Shown: positions 54,977 to 63,985 of the stretch, in pieces | How positions within the stretch are numbered: position 1 is the first letter of the stretch | Layout of the letters: each line of letters starts with the position of its first letter | Origin: Mycobacteriales bacterium | GTDB taxonomy: Bacteria > Actinomycetota > Actinomycetes > JAFAQI01 | Assembly: GCA_035550055.1 (NCBI GenBank) | Contig: DASZRO010000072.1 | Coordinates: 30,876 to 94,875, forward strand | DNA length: 64,000 nt | Direction: 5' to 3' | The notes under the pieces: generated by a model | The model's input: only the letters and a program-made list of their open reading frames with translations | Databases searched by the model: none | What the model was told of the DNA's origin: nothing | Made by a program: the position numbers and the translations under genes

Positions 54977-55843
54977 TCAGGACAGGAGGTCCTTCATCAG
55001 CTGGGCGGTGGCGCTCGGCGTCTTCCCTACCCGTACGCCGGCTGCCTCCAGCGCCTCGGCCTTCGCCGACGCGGTGCCCGACGAGCCTGAGACGATCGCG
55101 CCGGCGTGGCCCATCGTCTTGCCCTCCGGAGCGGTGAACCCGGCGACGTAGCCCACAACCGGCTTGGTGACGTTCGCGCGGATGAAGTCCGCGGCCCGCT
55201 CTTCGGCGTCGCCACCGATCTCGCCGATCATCACGATCGCCTCGGTGTCCGGGTCGTCCTGGAAGGCCGCGAGACAGTCGATGTGCGTCGTCCCGATGAC
55301 CGGGTCACCGCCGATGCCGACCGCGGTGGTGAAGCCGATGTCGCGCAGCTCGTACATCATCTGGTAGGTCAGCGTGCCGGACTTCGACACCAGCCCGATC
55401 CGGCCCGGCCCGGAGATGTCGGCCGGGATGATGCCCGCGTTGGCCTGGCCGGGCGAGATCAGCCCCGGGCAGTTGGGCCCGATGATGCGGGTCTTCCCGC
55501 GCGACTCGGCGTACGCCCGGAAGTAGGCGGTGTCCTGGACCGGCACGCCCTCGGTGATCACCACCAGCAGCGGGATCTCGGCGTCGACCGCCTCCAGGGC
55601 GGCGTCGCGGGTGAACGCGGGCGGCACGAAGCCGACCGACACGTCCGCGCCGGTCGCCGCCATCGCCTCACCGACCGAGGCGAATACGGGGATGCCGTCG
55701 ACCTCGGTGCCTGCCTTGCGGGCGTTGACGCCGCCGACGACGTTGGTGCCCGCCGCGACCATGCGGCGGGTGTGTTTGGTGCCCTCCGAGCCGGTGATGC
55801 CCTGGACGATCACCTTGCTGTCCTTGGTCAGCCAGATCGCCAC
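54977..55843 (-). CDS. sucD: Succinate-CoA ligase subunit alpha
   Basis: A 288-residue subunit of succinyl-CoA synthetase (TCA cycle). [19 protein letters not shown] is the CoA-binding opening, [18 protein letters not shown] and [12 protein letters not shown] follow, and the phosphorylated His is in [13 protein letters not shown]. The start is GTG 55843, with AGGAGG 9 bases upstream; the ATG just before it runs into a TAG at once. The longer open frame back to 55963 passes through a palindromic intergenic element and is rejected. The ribosome-binding site can pair with sequence after the sucC stop. Confidence 0.95.
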   Translation of the reverse strand: MAIWLTKDSKVIVQGITGSEGTKHTRRMVAAGTNVVGGVNARKAGTEVDGIPVFASVGEAMAATGADVSVGFVPPAFTRDAALEAVDAEIPLLVVITEGVPVQDTAYFRAYAESRGKTRIIGPNCPGLISPGQANAGIIPADISGPGRIGLVSKSGTLTYQMMYELRDIGFTTAVGIGGDPVIGTTHIDCLAAFQDDPDTEAIVMIGEIGGDAEERAADFIRANVTKPVVGYVAGFTAPEGKTMGHAGAIVSGSSGTASAKAEALEAAGVRVGKTPSATAQLMKDLLS

Positions 55844-55844
55844 T

Positions 55845-56006
55845 AGGACATTCCTCCTACCTGTCGGCCGTCGCGAGCGACGGTCCATGGGATGAATCGC
55901 AAGGCGGACGAGGAGTCGCGTGCTGGAGCACGCGCGACGAGGACAACGCCGCGAGTCGCCCATGGAGCGACGCGCAGCAGGCCAGCACAGGTAGGAGGCA
56001 TGTCCT
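55845..56006. repeat. Imperfect palindromic element between sucC and sucD
   Basis: The outer arms (55845-55864 and 55987-56006) match as inverted repeats at 19 of 20 positions. Written on the sucCD strand, GGACATGCCTCCTACCTGT after the sucC stop can pair with ACAGGTAGGAGGAATGTCC, which contains the sucD Shine-Dalgarno. Inside are a 7-bp hairpin (55868-55874 with 55877-55883), an 8-bp hairpin (55917-55924 with 55927-55934) and paired CCATGG palindromes. It fills the whole gap between the genes. It may be an RNA switch, a processing or attenuation site, or a mobile palindromic repeat. Confidence 0.75.
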
Positions 56007-57190
56007 TAGGCCACCTTCCCCGCGAGCTCGGCGGCTCGCCGTGCCGCGCCGTCCATCGTGTCCACCTGCTCGACCAGCGGGTGCCCGGCCTCGGTCAGGA
56101 TGCGGCGGCCCTCCTCGGCGTTGTTGCCGTCGAGCCGTACGACGAGGGGCTTCGTCACGTCCTCGCCGCGCGAAGCCAGCAGCGACAGCGCCTGCACGAT
56201 GCCGTTGGCAACCGCGTCGCAGGACGTGATGCCGCCGAACACGTTGACGAACACCGACCGCACCGCCGGGTCGGACAGGATCACGTCGAGCCCGTTGGCC
56301 ATCACCTCGGCCGAGGCGCCGCCGCCGATGTCGAGGAAGTTCGCGGGCCGGACGTTGCCGAACTCCTCGCCGGCGTACGCCACGACGTCGAGCGTCGACA
56401 TGACCAGCCCGGCACCGTTGCCGATGATCCCGACCTCGCCGTCGAGCTTCACGTAGTTGAGGTGCAGCGACTTCGCACGGACCTCCAGCGGGTCGGTCGC
56501 CGAGTTGTCGCGGTAGGCGTCGTGGACCTCGGCGTGCCGGAAGTCGGCGTTGTCGTCGAGGGTGACCTTGCCGTCGAGAGCAAGGATCTGGTCGTCCGGG
56601 GTCCTGACCAGCGGGTTGACCTCGACCAGGGTGGCCTCTTCACCGACGAAGACGTCCCACAGCTTGACGATCACGTCGGCCGCCTGCTGGCGGACCGCCT
56701 CGGGGATGTTGCCCGCCGTGGCGATCTCCATCGCCTTCGCGGCGTCGACGCCCGCGACCGGGTCGACAGGGACGCGGGCGAGCGCGTCGGGCTTTTCCAC
56801 CGCGAGCTGCTCGATCTCCATCCCGCCCTCGGCAGAGCACATGGCGAGGTAGCGGCGGTTGGCGCGGTCGAGCAGGAACGAGAAGTAGTACTCGGTGCCG
56901 ATGTCGGCGGCCTCGGAGATCAAGACGGTGTGGACGGTGTGGCCCTTGATGTCCATTCCGAGGATGTTCGCGGCGTGGGTCTGGGCGTCGTCCGCGGTCG
57001 GGGCGAACTTCACGCCACCGGCCTTGCCGCGCCCACCGGCCTTCACCTGCGCCTTGACCATGACCGGCCCGCCGCCAAGCTCCTCGGCTGCCGCCCGCGC
57101 CGCCTCCGGCGAGTCCACGACGATCTGCTTGGTCGTGGGTACGCCGTACTTCGCGAACAGCTCCTTCGCCTGCCACTCGAACAGGTCCAC
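56006..57190 (-). CDS. sucC: Succinate-CoA ligase subunit beta
   Basis: A 394-residue ATP-grasp subunit. [20 protein letters not shown] is the standard opening, [18 protein letters not shown] binds nucleotide, [20 protein letters not shown] the metal, and [19 protein letters not shown] with [13 protein letters not shown] closes the CoA-ligase domain. I use GTG 57190, which has GGAG 8 bases upstream; GTG 57199 overlaps that ribosome-binding site. sucD follows across a 162-base structured gap. A TAACGT element at 57229-57234 may be the operon promoter. Confidence 0.96.
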   Translation of the reverse strand: MDLFEWQAKELFAKYGVPTTKQIVVDSPEAARAAAEELGGGPVMVKAQVKAGGRGKAGGVKFAPTADDAQTHAANILGMDIKGHTVHTVLISEAADIGTEYYFSFLLDRANRRYLAMCSAEGGMEIEQLAVEKPDALARVPVDPVAGVDAAKAMEIATAGNIPEAVRQQAADVIVKLWDVFVGEEATLVEVNPLVRTPDDQILALDGKVTLDDNADFRHAEVHDAYRDNSATDPLEVRAKSLHLNYVKLDGEVGIIGNGAGLVMSTLDVVAYAGEEFGNVRPANFLDIGGGASAEVMANGLDVILSDPAVRSVFVNVFGGITSCDAVANGIVQALSLLASRGEDVTKPLVVRLDGNNAEEGRRILTEAGHPLVEQVDTMDGAARRAAELAGKVA

Positions 57191-57228
57191 GCCGCGCACT
57201 CCTTCTGACGATTACGTCTCAGGGTGGA

Positions 57229-57234
57229 ACGTTA
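57229..57234 (-). promoter_or_regulatory. Possible -10 element for sucC-sucD
   Basis: TAACGT on the minus strand would start the transcript near 57222, with about 32 bases of leader including AGAAGGAG before GTG 57190. Confidence 0.35.
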
Positions 57235-57282
57235 CCGGCCCGCCTCCGCAGGACTTCGAGGGCCTACGCGGAACGTAGGGAG

Positions 57283-59070
57283 ATGCGCCGAAAGCTCGTG
57301 GTCGTCCCGTCCGCTGTCCTCGCACTCACAGCGGCAGTCGTACCCGCAGCCGCGGCGCAGACCGGCCGAGGCCACGCCCCTGCGGGATATACGAAGACGA
57401 CGCTGGACTTCCACGTCACGGTGCCCAGCGAGACCCCTGACGGCATCGGCACGCAGACCTGTCTGATCGTCGGGGATCTCTACAAGCCGGCAAGTGCCTC
57501 GCCCGACAACCCCGTTCCGGCGGTGTTGACGACCAACGGCTTCGGCGGCAGCAAGAACGACCAGGCGAGCCTGGCGGTCGTCCTCGCGAAGCGCGGGTAC
57601 GGCGTGCTGTCCTACTCCGGGCTGGGCTTCGGCGGGTCCGGCTGCAAGATCTCCCTCGACGACCCGTCGTACGACGGTCGCGCGGGCAGCCAGTTGATCA
57701 GCTTCCTCGGTGACCTGAACTGGATCAAGAAGGACGGCCCTGACGACCCTCGCGTCGGGATGATCGGCGGCTCCTATGGCGGTGGCATCCAGTTCGCCGT
57801 CGCCAAGGTCGACCCGCGGCTGGACACGATCGTCCCGATCATCACCTGGAACGACCTGCGCTACTCGCTGATGCCGAACAATGCGACGACGCCGGGGCGG
57901 ACCGGCGACGTCGCCGGTGACACCGACGTCGTCGGCGCGCAGAAGCTCGAGTGGGACCTGTTGCTGTTCGCCGATGGCCTCGTCGACGGCATCACCGGCG
58001 TACGCGCCGACATCACCCGCGACGACGGCTGCATCGACTACCTGATCGACGTGTGCCCCTTCGCCGCCGAGGGCCTCGCCAACGCCGTGTTCACCCAGGG
58101 CGTCCTGGACTTCCTGGGCCACGCGTCGGTCGGCACGTTCGTCAACCACATCCGGATCCCGACCCTGCTGATGCAGGGCGAGGCGGACTCGTTGTTCAAC
58201 CTGCGCGAGGCCGCCACGACCTACCGGCAGCTCGAGGCGCAGGGCACACCCGTCAAGATGATCTGGCAGTCGTGGGGGCACAGCGTCTCGGCCTCGCAGC
58301 CGGGCGAGTGGACGCAGGGCCCCGGCATGGCCGACACCTACGAAGGCCGGCGCGTCCTCGCGTGGTTCGCCCACTACCTCAAAGGCGAAGACGTCTCGAC
58401 CGGTCCGGCGTTCGCCTACTACCGCGACTACGTGCCGTTCCACGGCCGCGGCCCGGACACCGTGCAGTACGCGACCGCACCGCGCTTCCCGGTGGGCAGG
58501 ATGACGACGTACTACGCGTCGGCGAACGGCGCACTCGTCACCGCCCGCAGCCAGGTGAGGGCCGGCAGCGCCGAGTACGCCAACCTGGCGGGCCCGGCGC
58601 CGCTGTCCTACTCCGAGGTCTCCGGGCTTCAGGGCACCGCGCTTCCCGACGCCTCGACGCCGCCGTTCGACACTCCCGGCACGTTTGTGGACTGGGCGAG
58701 CGTCCCACTGTCACACCACCTCGACGTGGCGGGGATCCCGGCGGTGACGCTTCACGTGCAGACGCCGGTGTCGCTGGACGCGACCGCCGCCACCGAGCTC
58801 CAGATGTTCGTGAAGGTCTACGACGTGGCACCCGACGGCGCGATCACGCTCGTACGACGGCTCGTCGCACCGGTCCGCGTGGCCGACGACGCGGCCGCGG
58901 TGCACGTGCTGCTGCCCGGCATCGTGCACCGGTTCGCCGAGGGCGACCGGATCGAGCTGGTCGTCGCGGCGACGGACACGGCGTACCGCAACGCTGATCT
59001 GGTGCAGCCCGCGCTCGTGTCGTGGAGCAGGACCGCGCCGGTCGAGCTGAAGCTGCCGGTGGTCCGCTAG
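57283..59070 (+). CDS. Secreted CocE/X-Pro dipeptidyl-peptidase (S15)-like hydrolase
   Basis: A 595-residue exported alpha/beta hydrolase. A signal peptide ([25 protein letters not shown]) precedes the catalytic domain. [14 protein letters not shown] is the oxyanion loop, [12 protein letters not shown] the nucleophile elbow with Ser, [12 protein letters not shown] the Asp region and [10 protein letters not shown] the catalytic His. The last ~170 residues form the jelly-roll domain of CocE/NonD and S15 enzymes ([18 protein letters not shown]). It would cleave esters or peptides outside the cell. No clear Shine-Dalgarno is seen before the ATG; the signal peptide supports this start. It is divergent from sucC. 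Confidence 0.87.
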   Translation: MRRKLVVVPSAVLALTAAVVPAAAAQTGRGHAPAGYTKTTLDFHVTVPSETPDGIGTQTCLIVGDLYKPASASPDNPVPAVLTTNGFGGSKNDQASLAVVLAKRGYGVLSYSGLGFGGSGCKISLDDPSYDGRAGSQLISFLGDLNWIKKDGPDDPRVGMIGGSYGGGIQFAVAKVDPRLDTIVPIITWNDLRYSLMPNNATTPGRTGDVAGDTDVVGAQKLEWDLLLFADGLVDGITGVRADITRDDGCIDYLIDVCPFAAEGLANAVFTQGVLDFLGHASVGTFVNHIRIPTLLMQGEADSLFNLREAATTYRQLEAQGTPVKMIWQSWGHSVSASQPGEWTQGPGMADTYEGRRVLAWFAHYLKGEDVSTGPAFAYYRDYVPFHGRGPDTVQYATAPRFPVGRMTTYYASANGALVTARSQVRAGSAEYANLAGPAPLSYSEVSGLQGTALPDASTPPFDTPGTFVDWASVPLSHHLDVAGIPAVTLHVQTPVSLDATAATELQMFVKVYDVAPDGAITLVRRLVAPVRVADDAAAVHVLLPGIVHRFAEGDRIELVVAATDTAYRNADLVQPALVSWSRTAPVELKLPVVR

Positions 59071-59468
59071 GCGCCGGCGGTCGCCGGCACGTGATCACGG
59101 ACCCAGTCGACGATCGTCGTCGTCGGCGTCCCGGGCGTGAAGATCTCGGCGACGCCCATCTCCTTGAGCGGCGCGATGTCGTCGTCGGGGACGATGCCGC
59201 CGCCGAACACCACGATGTCGCCGGCGCCGGCCTCGGCCAGCAGGTCGATGACCTTCTTGAACAGCGTCATGTGAGCCCCGGACAGGACGGACAGTCCGAC
59301 CGCCTGCGCGTCCTCCTGGACGGCGGTGGCCACGATCTGCTCCGGGGTCTGGTGCAGGCCGGTGTAGATGACCTCCATGCCGGCGTCGCGCAGGGCGCGG
59401 GCCACGACCTTCACCCCACGGTCGTGCCCGTCGAGCCCGGGCTTCGCAACGACGACGCGGATCGGCAC
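59067..59468 (-). CDS. Stand-alone cobalamin-binding domain protein (methylmalonyl-CoA mutase small-subunit-like)
   Basis: A 133-residue B12-binding domain. [30 protein letters not shown] contains the DxHxxG motif (D13 to G18, H15 being the lower cobalt ligand), LSVLSGAHM the SxL part and [12 protein letters not shown] the GG part. Domains of this size form the small subunit of 2-hydroxyisobutyryl- or isobutyryl-CoA mutases, or pair with MCM-like proteins. No large mutase subunit lies in this window. The start is GTG 59468, 6 bases after TACCCT on the minus strand and without a Shine-Dalgarno. It overlaps the end of the convergent hydrolase gene by 4 bases. Confidence 0.9.
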   Translation of the reverse strand: MPIRVVVAKPGLDGHDRGVKVVARALRDAGMEVIYTGLHQTPEQIVATAVQEDAQAVGLSVLSGAHMTLFKKVIDLLAEAGAGDIVVFGGGIVPDDDIAPLKEMGVAEIFTPGTPTTTIVDWVRDHVPATAGA

Positions 59469-59474
59469 GCTGTC

Positions 59475-59480
59475 AGGGTA
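59475..59480 (-). promoter_or_regulatory. Putative -10 element for the B12-binding protein gene
   Basis: TACCCT on the minus strand ends 6 bases before GTG 59468, a leaderless arrangement in a 35-base divergent gap. Confidence 0.45.
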
Positions 59481-59503
59481 ACGATCGGTCAGACTGGGCA
59501 GCG

Positions 59504-60847
59504 ATGAGCGCCGACACCACACGCCTCCCGCACTGGAGCGAGGCGCTCGTCACCCTCACCGAGCCGCTGCCCGGCTCGGACGTGCTGCACTGCTCGGTCG
59601 CCTCGATCGACGCACACCCGTGCGTCGTGGTGCGGTGGGACTTCGGACGCAACGGCGGCACGTTCGGCGTGGCGGAGGCCGATGCGTTCGTCGGCGCCGT
59701 GTCGGTGGCGCAGCAGCGCGGAGTACCGCTCGTCACGATCACCCGGACCGGCGGCACGCGGCTGCCCGAAGGGATGCGCGCCCTCGTCGGCATCCCGCGC
59801 GCGGCGCTCGCGCTCACCGACCTGCGCGCGGCCGGCGTACCGCACGTCTGCATCGCCGACAACCCGACGACCGGCGGCGTCTGGGTGGCGATCGGCGCGG
59901 GCGCCGACGTGCGCATCGCGGTCGCCGGCGCGGTGCTGGGCTTCTCCGGTCCGCGGGTCGTCACGGCGATGACCGGACGCGCACTCGCTGAAGGCGCCAA
60001 CACCGCGGAGTCGGCGTACGCCGCCGGCTTGGTCGACGCCGTCGCAACCCACGACGAGGTCGGTGACCTGCTCTCCCGCGCCCTCGCCGCGTTCGCACCG
60101 GATGACCCGCAGCCGGTCGCGCCGCCGTCGTCGCCCGCCCCGCTGACCCGCGGCGCCGCAGCGCAGCTGACGGTCTCGCGCGAGGCCGAACGGCCGAGCG
60201 GCGACGACCTGCTCGCGGCGGTCCTGACCGACCGGGTCGAGCTGCACGGCAGCGACGAGGTCACCCACGCGGCGGTCGGCCGGCTCGCCGGCCGTCGGGT
60301 CGTCGCGGTCGCGCTCGCCGGTCCGCGGGCGGGCATGCCCGGACCGGGCGGCTTCGCGCTGCTGAGCCGGGCCGCGGCGCTCGCCGGGGCCCTCGACATT
60401 GCCCTCGTCGTGTTCGTGGACACGCCGGGCGCCGACCCGCACCGCGAGGCCGACGGGCTCGTGCCGGCGATGGCGCAGTCGCTGCTCGACGTACTGGCCA
60501 CACCCGCACCGACGGTCTCGCTCGTGCACGGCGAAGGAGGTTCCGGCGGCGCGCTGGCGGGTGCGGTCACCGACGTCGTAGGTGTGGCGGAGTTCGGGTG
60601 GTTCGCGGCCCTCGGGCCCGAAGGTGCCGCCGCGGCGATGCGCACCTCGGCCGACGAGGCCGCCGAGCTCATGCGCATCACCCCCGGCGACCTGCTCGCC
60701 GACGGCTTCGCCGACGCGCTGGTCGCCCGCGGGGATGAGGTCGCCTGGTGCGCTGCTGCAATCGACGCAATCCGGCGCATCCCGCCGGAGCAACGGATGA
60801 CAAACCGGCGCAAACGCTGGTCATCGGCCATTCCTCGCGAAGTGTGA
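59504..60847 (+). CDS. Carboxyltransferase-like protein (fused AccD/AccA-type, acyl-CoA carboxylase family)
   Basis: A 447-residue protein with two crotonase-like halves. The first (~40-205) has [22 protein letters not shown] and [16 protein letters not shown] with an [14 protein letters not shown] oxyanion loop. The second (~225-430) has [37 protein letters not shown] and [14 protein letters not shown]. It is shorter than AccD5-type enzymes, lacks a zinc finger, and its N-terminus lacks the usual ARERI segment. It probably accepts carboxyl groups from an AccA-type biotin subunit, but an acyl-CoA substrate cannot be named. It is divergent from the B12-binding protein gene. Confidence 0.8.
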   Translation: MSADTTRLPHWSEALVTLTEPLPGSDVLHCSVASIDAHPCVVVRWDFGRNGGTFGVAEADAFVGAVSVAQQRGVPLVTITRTGGTRLPEGMRALVGIPRAALALTDLRAAGVPHVCIADNPTTGGVWVAIGAGADVRIAVAGAVLGFSGPRVVTAMTGRALAEGANTAESAYAAGLVDAVATHDEVGDLLSRALAAFAPDDPQPVAPPSSPAPLTRGAAAQLTVSREAERPSGDDLLAAVLTDRVELHGSDEVTHAAVGRLAGRRVVAVALAGPRAGMPGPGGFALLSRAAALAGALDIALVVFVDTPGADPHREADGLVPAMAQSLLDVLATPAPTVSLVHGEGGSGGALAGAVTDVVGVAEFGWFAALGPEGAAAAMRTSADEAAELMRITPGDLLADGFADALVARGDEVAWCAAAIDAIRRIPPEQRMTNRRKRWSSAIPREV

Positions 60848-60990
60848 AAAACCCCACGACACGTTCAGCCGCAACGCTTTTTCGCCGATGGAACAGGTAA
60901 CGTCGGCGCGGCCGCCACACGCTCTGCGGGGTTCGGGCAACGCGGTCGAGGCAACCGATCAGTGCTTCCCCCAGAAGCTAAGGAAGTCCG

Positions 60991-61899
60991 GTGGGTAACA
61001 GTCGCGCCATGCGCAACCTGCTGACCGTGGGCACGGTCACCGGCACCGCCGTCGAGATGGCCTGGCTTGCGGCCCATGTGGCGAGCTACCCGTTCGGCGT
61101 CCTGCAGGAGAAGGCCCGCGACACCGACGACCACTTCAGCCTCGGCGGGTTGTCGCCGGTCCACCGCGGCCTGCTGATCGGCGATGTCGAGGCTGCCGGC
61201 ACTCCGATCCTGCTGCTGCACGGCATGGTCGACAACCGATCGATCTTCGCGCTCCTGCGGCGCAACCTGCGCCGTCGTGGCTTCGGTCGAGTCGTGACGA
61301 TGAACTACCGGATCTGGACCTCCGACGTCCGCGCTGCGGCCCGTCAGCTGGCGGACACCGTCGAGGCGATCTGCGAGCAGACCGGCTACGAGCGACTCCA
61401 CATCGTCGGTCACTCCCTCGGCGGTCTGGTCGCCCGCTACTACGTGCAGCGGCTCGGCGGCGACGCGCGGGTCCACACCTTGGTCACACTCGGCACGCCG
61501 CACCGCGGTACGCACGTCGCGCGCATCGTGCCCGTCGGGGTCTGCCAGCAGATGGTCCCCGGCAGCGACGTCCTCGAAGAGCTGGCCGAGCCGGCGCCTG
61601 ACTGCCAGACCCGGTTCGTCTCCTTCTGGAGCGACATCGACACGCTGATCTCACCGAAGCAGTCGGCGCGGCTCGACCATCCCGACCTGACCGCTCGCAA
61701 CATCCTGGTCCGCGGTGTCGGGCACCTCTCGCTGCCGATCCACCGGCAGATCGTGCACGAGATCGTTGCGACGCTCGCCCATCTCGACTCCGACGGCGCC
61801 ACTGTGACGCCGGGCGTCACCCGGATCGCCACTGCGCCCGAGCCGACCGGCCTTCGCGCTCGGCTGCGCCCGACGCGGCGCAGCGCAACGGCGGGCTGA
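60991..61899 (+). CDS. Alpha/beta hydrolase, lipase-like
   Basis: A 302-residue hydrolase. ILLLHGMVDNRSIFALLRRNL is the oxyanion loop, HIVGHSLGGLVARYYVQRLGG holds the nucleophile Ser, FVSFWSDIDTLI the Asp segment, and VRGVGHLSLPIHRQI the catalytic His. TLVTLGTPHRGTHVARI is typical of PGAP1-like and LipA-type triacylglycerol lipases. The N-terminus has only a weak hydrophobic stretch (LLTVGTVTGTAVEMAWLAAHV), so membrane association is possible. The start is GTG 60991, with AAGGAAG 4 bases upstream. The 143-base gap before it holds a TAACGT element at 60898 and no gene. Confidence 0.85.
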   Translation: MGNSRAMRNLLTVGTVTGTAVEMAWLAAHVASYPFGVLQEKARDTDDHFSLGGLSPVHRGLLIGDVEAAGTPILLLHGMVDNRSIFALLRRNLRRRGFGRVVTMNYRIWTSDVRAAARQLADTVEAICEQTGYERLHIVGHSLGGLVARYYVQRLGGDARVHTLVTLGTPHRGTHVARIVPVGVCQQMVPGSDVLEELAEPAPDCQTRFVSFWSDIDTLISPKQSARLDHPDLTARNILVRGVGHLSLPIHRQIVHEIVATLAHLDSDGATVTPGVTRIATAPEPTGLRARLRPTRRSATAG

Positions 61900-61907
61900 C
61901 GCTGCAC

Positions 61908-61913
61908 TAACGT
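61908..61913 (+). promoter_or_regulatory. Putative -10 element for the PAP2 gene
   Basis: TAACGT ends 8 bases before GTG 61922, with no Shine-Dalgarno, so a leaderless transcript is likely. Confidence 0.45.
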
Positions 61914-61921
61914 CTGCCGAC

Positions 61922-62668
61922 GTGCGGTCGGCACATGAACGCCCCCTGTGGTGGGTCCAGGTTCTACTCATCGTCGGCTTCGCGTGGGCGTACGACGAGA
62001 TCCGCTCGCTGCACGGCAACGTCGTCGCCGAAGGCGTCCGCCACGGCCGACAGCTGTTGCGGTTCGACCGCGACCTGCATCTGAACTGGTCCGCGACGAT
62101 GAACCACTGGGTGTCCCACCACGACGCACTCGCCGACGTCTTGTCCTTCTACTACGTCGTCATGCATCTCGGCATGGTCGCGTTCACGCTGCTCGTGCTC
62201 TGGATTCACGGCCCGCGTTACCGCTACCACCGCAACGTGCTGATCTTCTCGAGCATCATCGGGTTCGCGGCGTACTGGATGTATCCGGCCGCGCCGCCCC
62301 GGCTGCTGGGCAGCGGCTACCACGACACCGTCGCCGCGCATCTGCCGTTCGCCTACCACGTCGAGACGGCGAGCGCGAACCTCTACGCGGCGTTCCCGTC
62401 GCTGCACGAAGCCTGGGCACTGTGGGTGGCGGTCGCGCTGTGGTCGATCACCACCCGCTGGTGGCTACGCGTGCTCGAGGCGCTTCATCCCGTCGTCACC
62501 GCCATCACCGTGCTGGCAACCGGCAACCACTACTCGACCGACGTACTGAGCGGGGTAGCGCTGACCGCTATCGGTTACCTGGCTTACGACGCGGCGCTGC
62601 GCCTGGCGCATCGGGAATCGGCCGATACAGGAACGCTGCCAGCACTGCGAAGAACAGGAAGAAGTTGA
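61922..62668 (+). CDS. PAP2-superfamily membrane phosphatase/transferase (AUR1-like)
   Basis: A 248-residue membrane protein with about five helices. AAFPSLHEAWALWVAVALW and VLATGNHYSTDVLSGVALTAIGY are the second and third PAP2 motifs, carrying the catalytic His pair. The spacing and the YPAAPPRLLG loop resemble inositol phosphorylceramide synthase (AUR1) and related actinobacterial proteins. It could dephosphorylate a polyprenyl diphosphate or transfer a phosphoinositol-type head group outside the membrane. It starts at GTG 61922. Its last 101 bases overlap the 3' end of the convergent VKOR gene, an unusually long antisense overlap. Confidence 0.85.
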   Translation: MRSAHERPLWWVQVLLIVGFAWAYDEIRSLHGNVVAEGVRHGRQLLRFDRDLHLNWSATMNHWVSHHDALADVLSFYYVVMHLGMVAFTLLVLWIHGPRYRYHRNVLIFSSIIGFAAYWMYPAAPPRLLGSGYHDTVAAHLPFAYHVETASANLYAAFPSLHEAWALWVAVALWSITTRWWLRVLEALHPVVTAITVLATGNHYSTDVLSGVALTAIGYLAYDAALRLAHRESADTGTLPALRRTGRS

Positions 62669-63068
62669 TGATGTGTACGCCGGTGCAGTACTCGCAGATG
62701 GCCTTCAGGTGGATCTCCACCGTGATCAGGTAGATCACCATGCCCATCGCGCCGCCGGTGGCGAGCAACCGGAACCGATGCAGCCACTCGTTGCGGACCT
62801 GCCACAGCCACGGGGTCATCAGCACCGTCATCAGCACGAAGTAGACGAGGCCGACGATCGCCACCGGGATGTGCCCGAAGATCTCGGACTCAGAACTGGT
62901 CGTCACCTTTGCGCAGTTGATGTGCCCGCTCGCCTTGCACACCAGCGCACCGGGGTGGAAGTGCGTGTATGTCAGGTAGATCGAGTCCGCGAGGCCGAGC
63001 AGAGCGATCGGGAGCGTGACCTTCCACGCCCACCGCGCATTGACCGGCGTGGCGTCAGTCTCAGGCAC
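62568..63068 (-). CDS. Vitamin K epoxide reductase (VKOR) family protein
   Basis: A 166-residue membrane protein with four to five helices that reoxidises periplasmic-side thiol oxidases and passes electrons to menaquinone. All four VKOR cysteines are present: C44 and C52 in the loop (ALVCKASGHINCAKV) and the CxxC pair C125/C128 (CEYC). It sits directly after the CPYC thioredoxin-like gene, which it overlaps by 8 bases, so the two form a disulfide-forming unit. Menaquinone made by the men genes in this window would be its acceptor (inference). Confidence 0.95.
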   Translation of the reverse strand: MPETDATPVNARWAWKVTLPIALLGLADSIYLTYTHFHPGALVCKASGHINCAKVTTSSESEIFGHIPVAIVGLVYFVLMTVLMTPWLWQVRNEWLHRFRLLATGGAMGMVIYLITVEIHLKAICEYCTGVHIINFFLFFAVLAAFLYRPIPDAPGAAPRRKPGNR

Positions 63069-63948
63069 TTGCCGACGGGAGATTGATCGCGTTCAGCGCC
63101 GACGCGCTGCACACCGACGAGTCCGCGTTGTCGATCATCTGGCAGATCAGCTTCGTGTCGACGTTCGCCTCTCCGATGATGTCCTTGGCGACCGTGCTGC
63201 CGGGGTTCTTCAGGTCGGCGATGATCTGCGTCCAGTTCAGCCCGGAAAGGTCGTCGATCGAGAAGCCCACCTGGGTCTGGACGTACTTCCCGCCGTAGTA
63301 GAGGAACGGGAAGCTGCCCTGGGTGTACTTCATCCAGATCGTGTTCTCAGCGGACGTGGGCTTCATCAGCTGCTGGGAGTCGCGGTCCTCGTCTTCCACC
63401 GGCACGAAGGCGAGGTATTTGCTCGTGTACGACGACTTGCGGAACGAGAAGGTCGCGAGGTTGCCGTCGTCATTGGCGGAGCGCACCTGATCGAGGTCGG
63501 TGAACGTCCCGAACCTCGACAGCGCATTGATGAGGGACCAGCGCTCGGCGGCGCAGTAAGGACAGAACTCGGCGCCGATGAACAGCAGTTCGGGCTTGCC
63601 GTCCTTGGTCAGCGCCGGGTCGTTGATCGCCTTGACCGCGTCGAGGTTCGCGCTGCCCTGGCCGACGGTGTCGTAGGACGCAGGCGCGATGCCCGTCACG
63701 CCGTTGACGACCGTGTCGGTCGCGGCGACGGGATCGCCGGCCGGATTGTTGTTCGACTTGCCGGACTGCGTGATCGCGATGACGGCGATCACCGCGATGA
63801 CGACGCCGAGCGCCAAGACCGAGCTGAGGATCGTCCGGGCGCGCCGACGCTGGTCGAGCCGAGCCTGTGCCGCGCGCGCGGATGCGGCCTTCTCCCGAGC
63901 GGACACGGCCTGCTTCTCGCGCCGCTGCTTGTTGGTCTCGCGTCCCAC
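63061..63948 (-). CDS. Membrane-anchored thioredoxin-fold protein with CPYC motif (DUF929/DsbA-like)
   Basis: A 295-residue protein with one N-terminal transmembrane helix (TILSSVLALGVVIAVIAVIAIT, about residues 39-60) after a Lys/Arg/Ala-rich cytoplasmic segment. The extracytoplasmic domain has the redox motif C129-P-Y-C132 in LLFIGAEFCPYCAAERWSL, and two further Cys near the C-terminus (ICQMIDNADSSVCSAS). It matches DUF929-type proteins. It likely forms disulfides in exported proteins and is recharged by the adjacent VKOR. The GTG start has GGAAGGG 5 bases upstream. The cysteine-bearing secreted Ig-like proteins could be among its clients (inference). Confidence 0.9.
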   Translation of the reverse strand: MGRETNKQRREKQAVSAREKAASARAAQARLDQRRRARTILSSVLALGVVIAVIAVIAITQSGKSNNNPAGDPVAATDTVVNGVTGIAPASYDTVGQGSANLDAVKAINDPALTKDGKPELLFIGAEFCPYCAAERWSLINALSRFGTFTDLDQVRSANDDGNLATFSFRKSSYTSKYLAFVPVEDEDRDSQQLMKPTSAENTIWMKYTQGSFPFLYYGGKYVQTQVGFSIDDLSGLNWTQIIADLKNPGSTVAKDIIGEANVDTKLICQMIDNADSSVCSASALNAINLPSASA

Positions 63949-63979
63949 GACAACCCTTCCGGTCGACTTGTTGATGCCA

Positions 63980-63985
63980 AGGTTA
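63980..63985 (-). promoter_or_regulatory. Possible -10 element for the CPYC protein-VKOR operon
   Basis: TAACCT on the minus strand would start a transcript near 63973, leaving about 25 bases of leader with a GGAAGGG ribosome-binding site before GTG 63948. Confidence 0.35.

Noticed and set aside
55844..55963. N-terminal extension of sucD through the palindromic gap
   Set aside because: The frame is open, but the residues are Arg/Ser-rich and unlike SucD, and GTG 55843 has a proper ribosome-binding site and the family N-terminus.
59473..60831. Two long minus-strand open frames opposite the carboxyltransferase
   Set aside because: Low-complexity Ala/Ser/Thr/Arg composition and no motifs; the plus-strand gene carries conserved Gly loops.
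60848..60990. Riboswitch-like leader before the lipase gene
   Set aside because: The 143-base gap has a TAACGT element and a GC-rich stretch, but I could not match it to any known riboswitch core.
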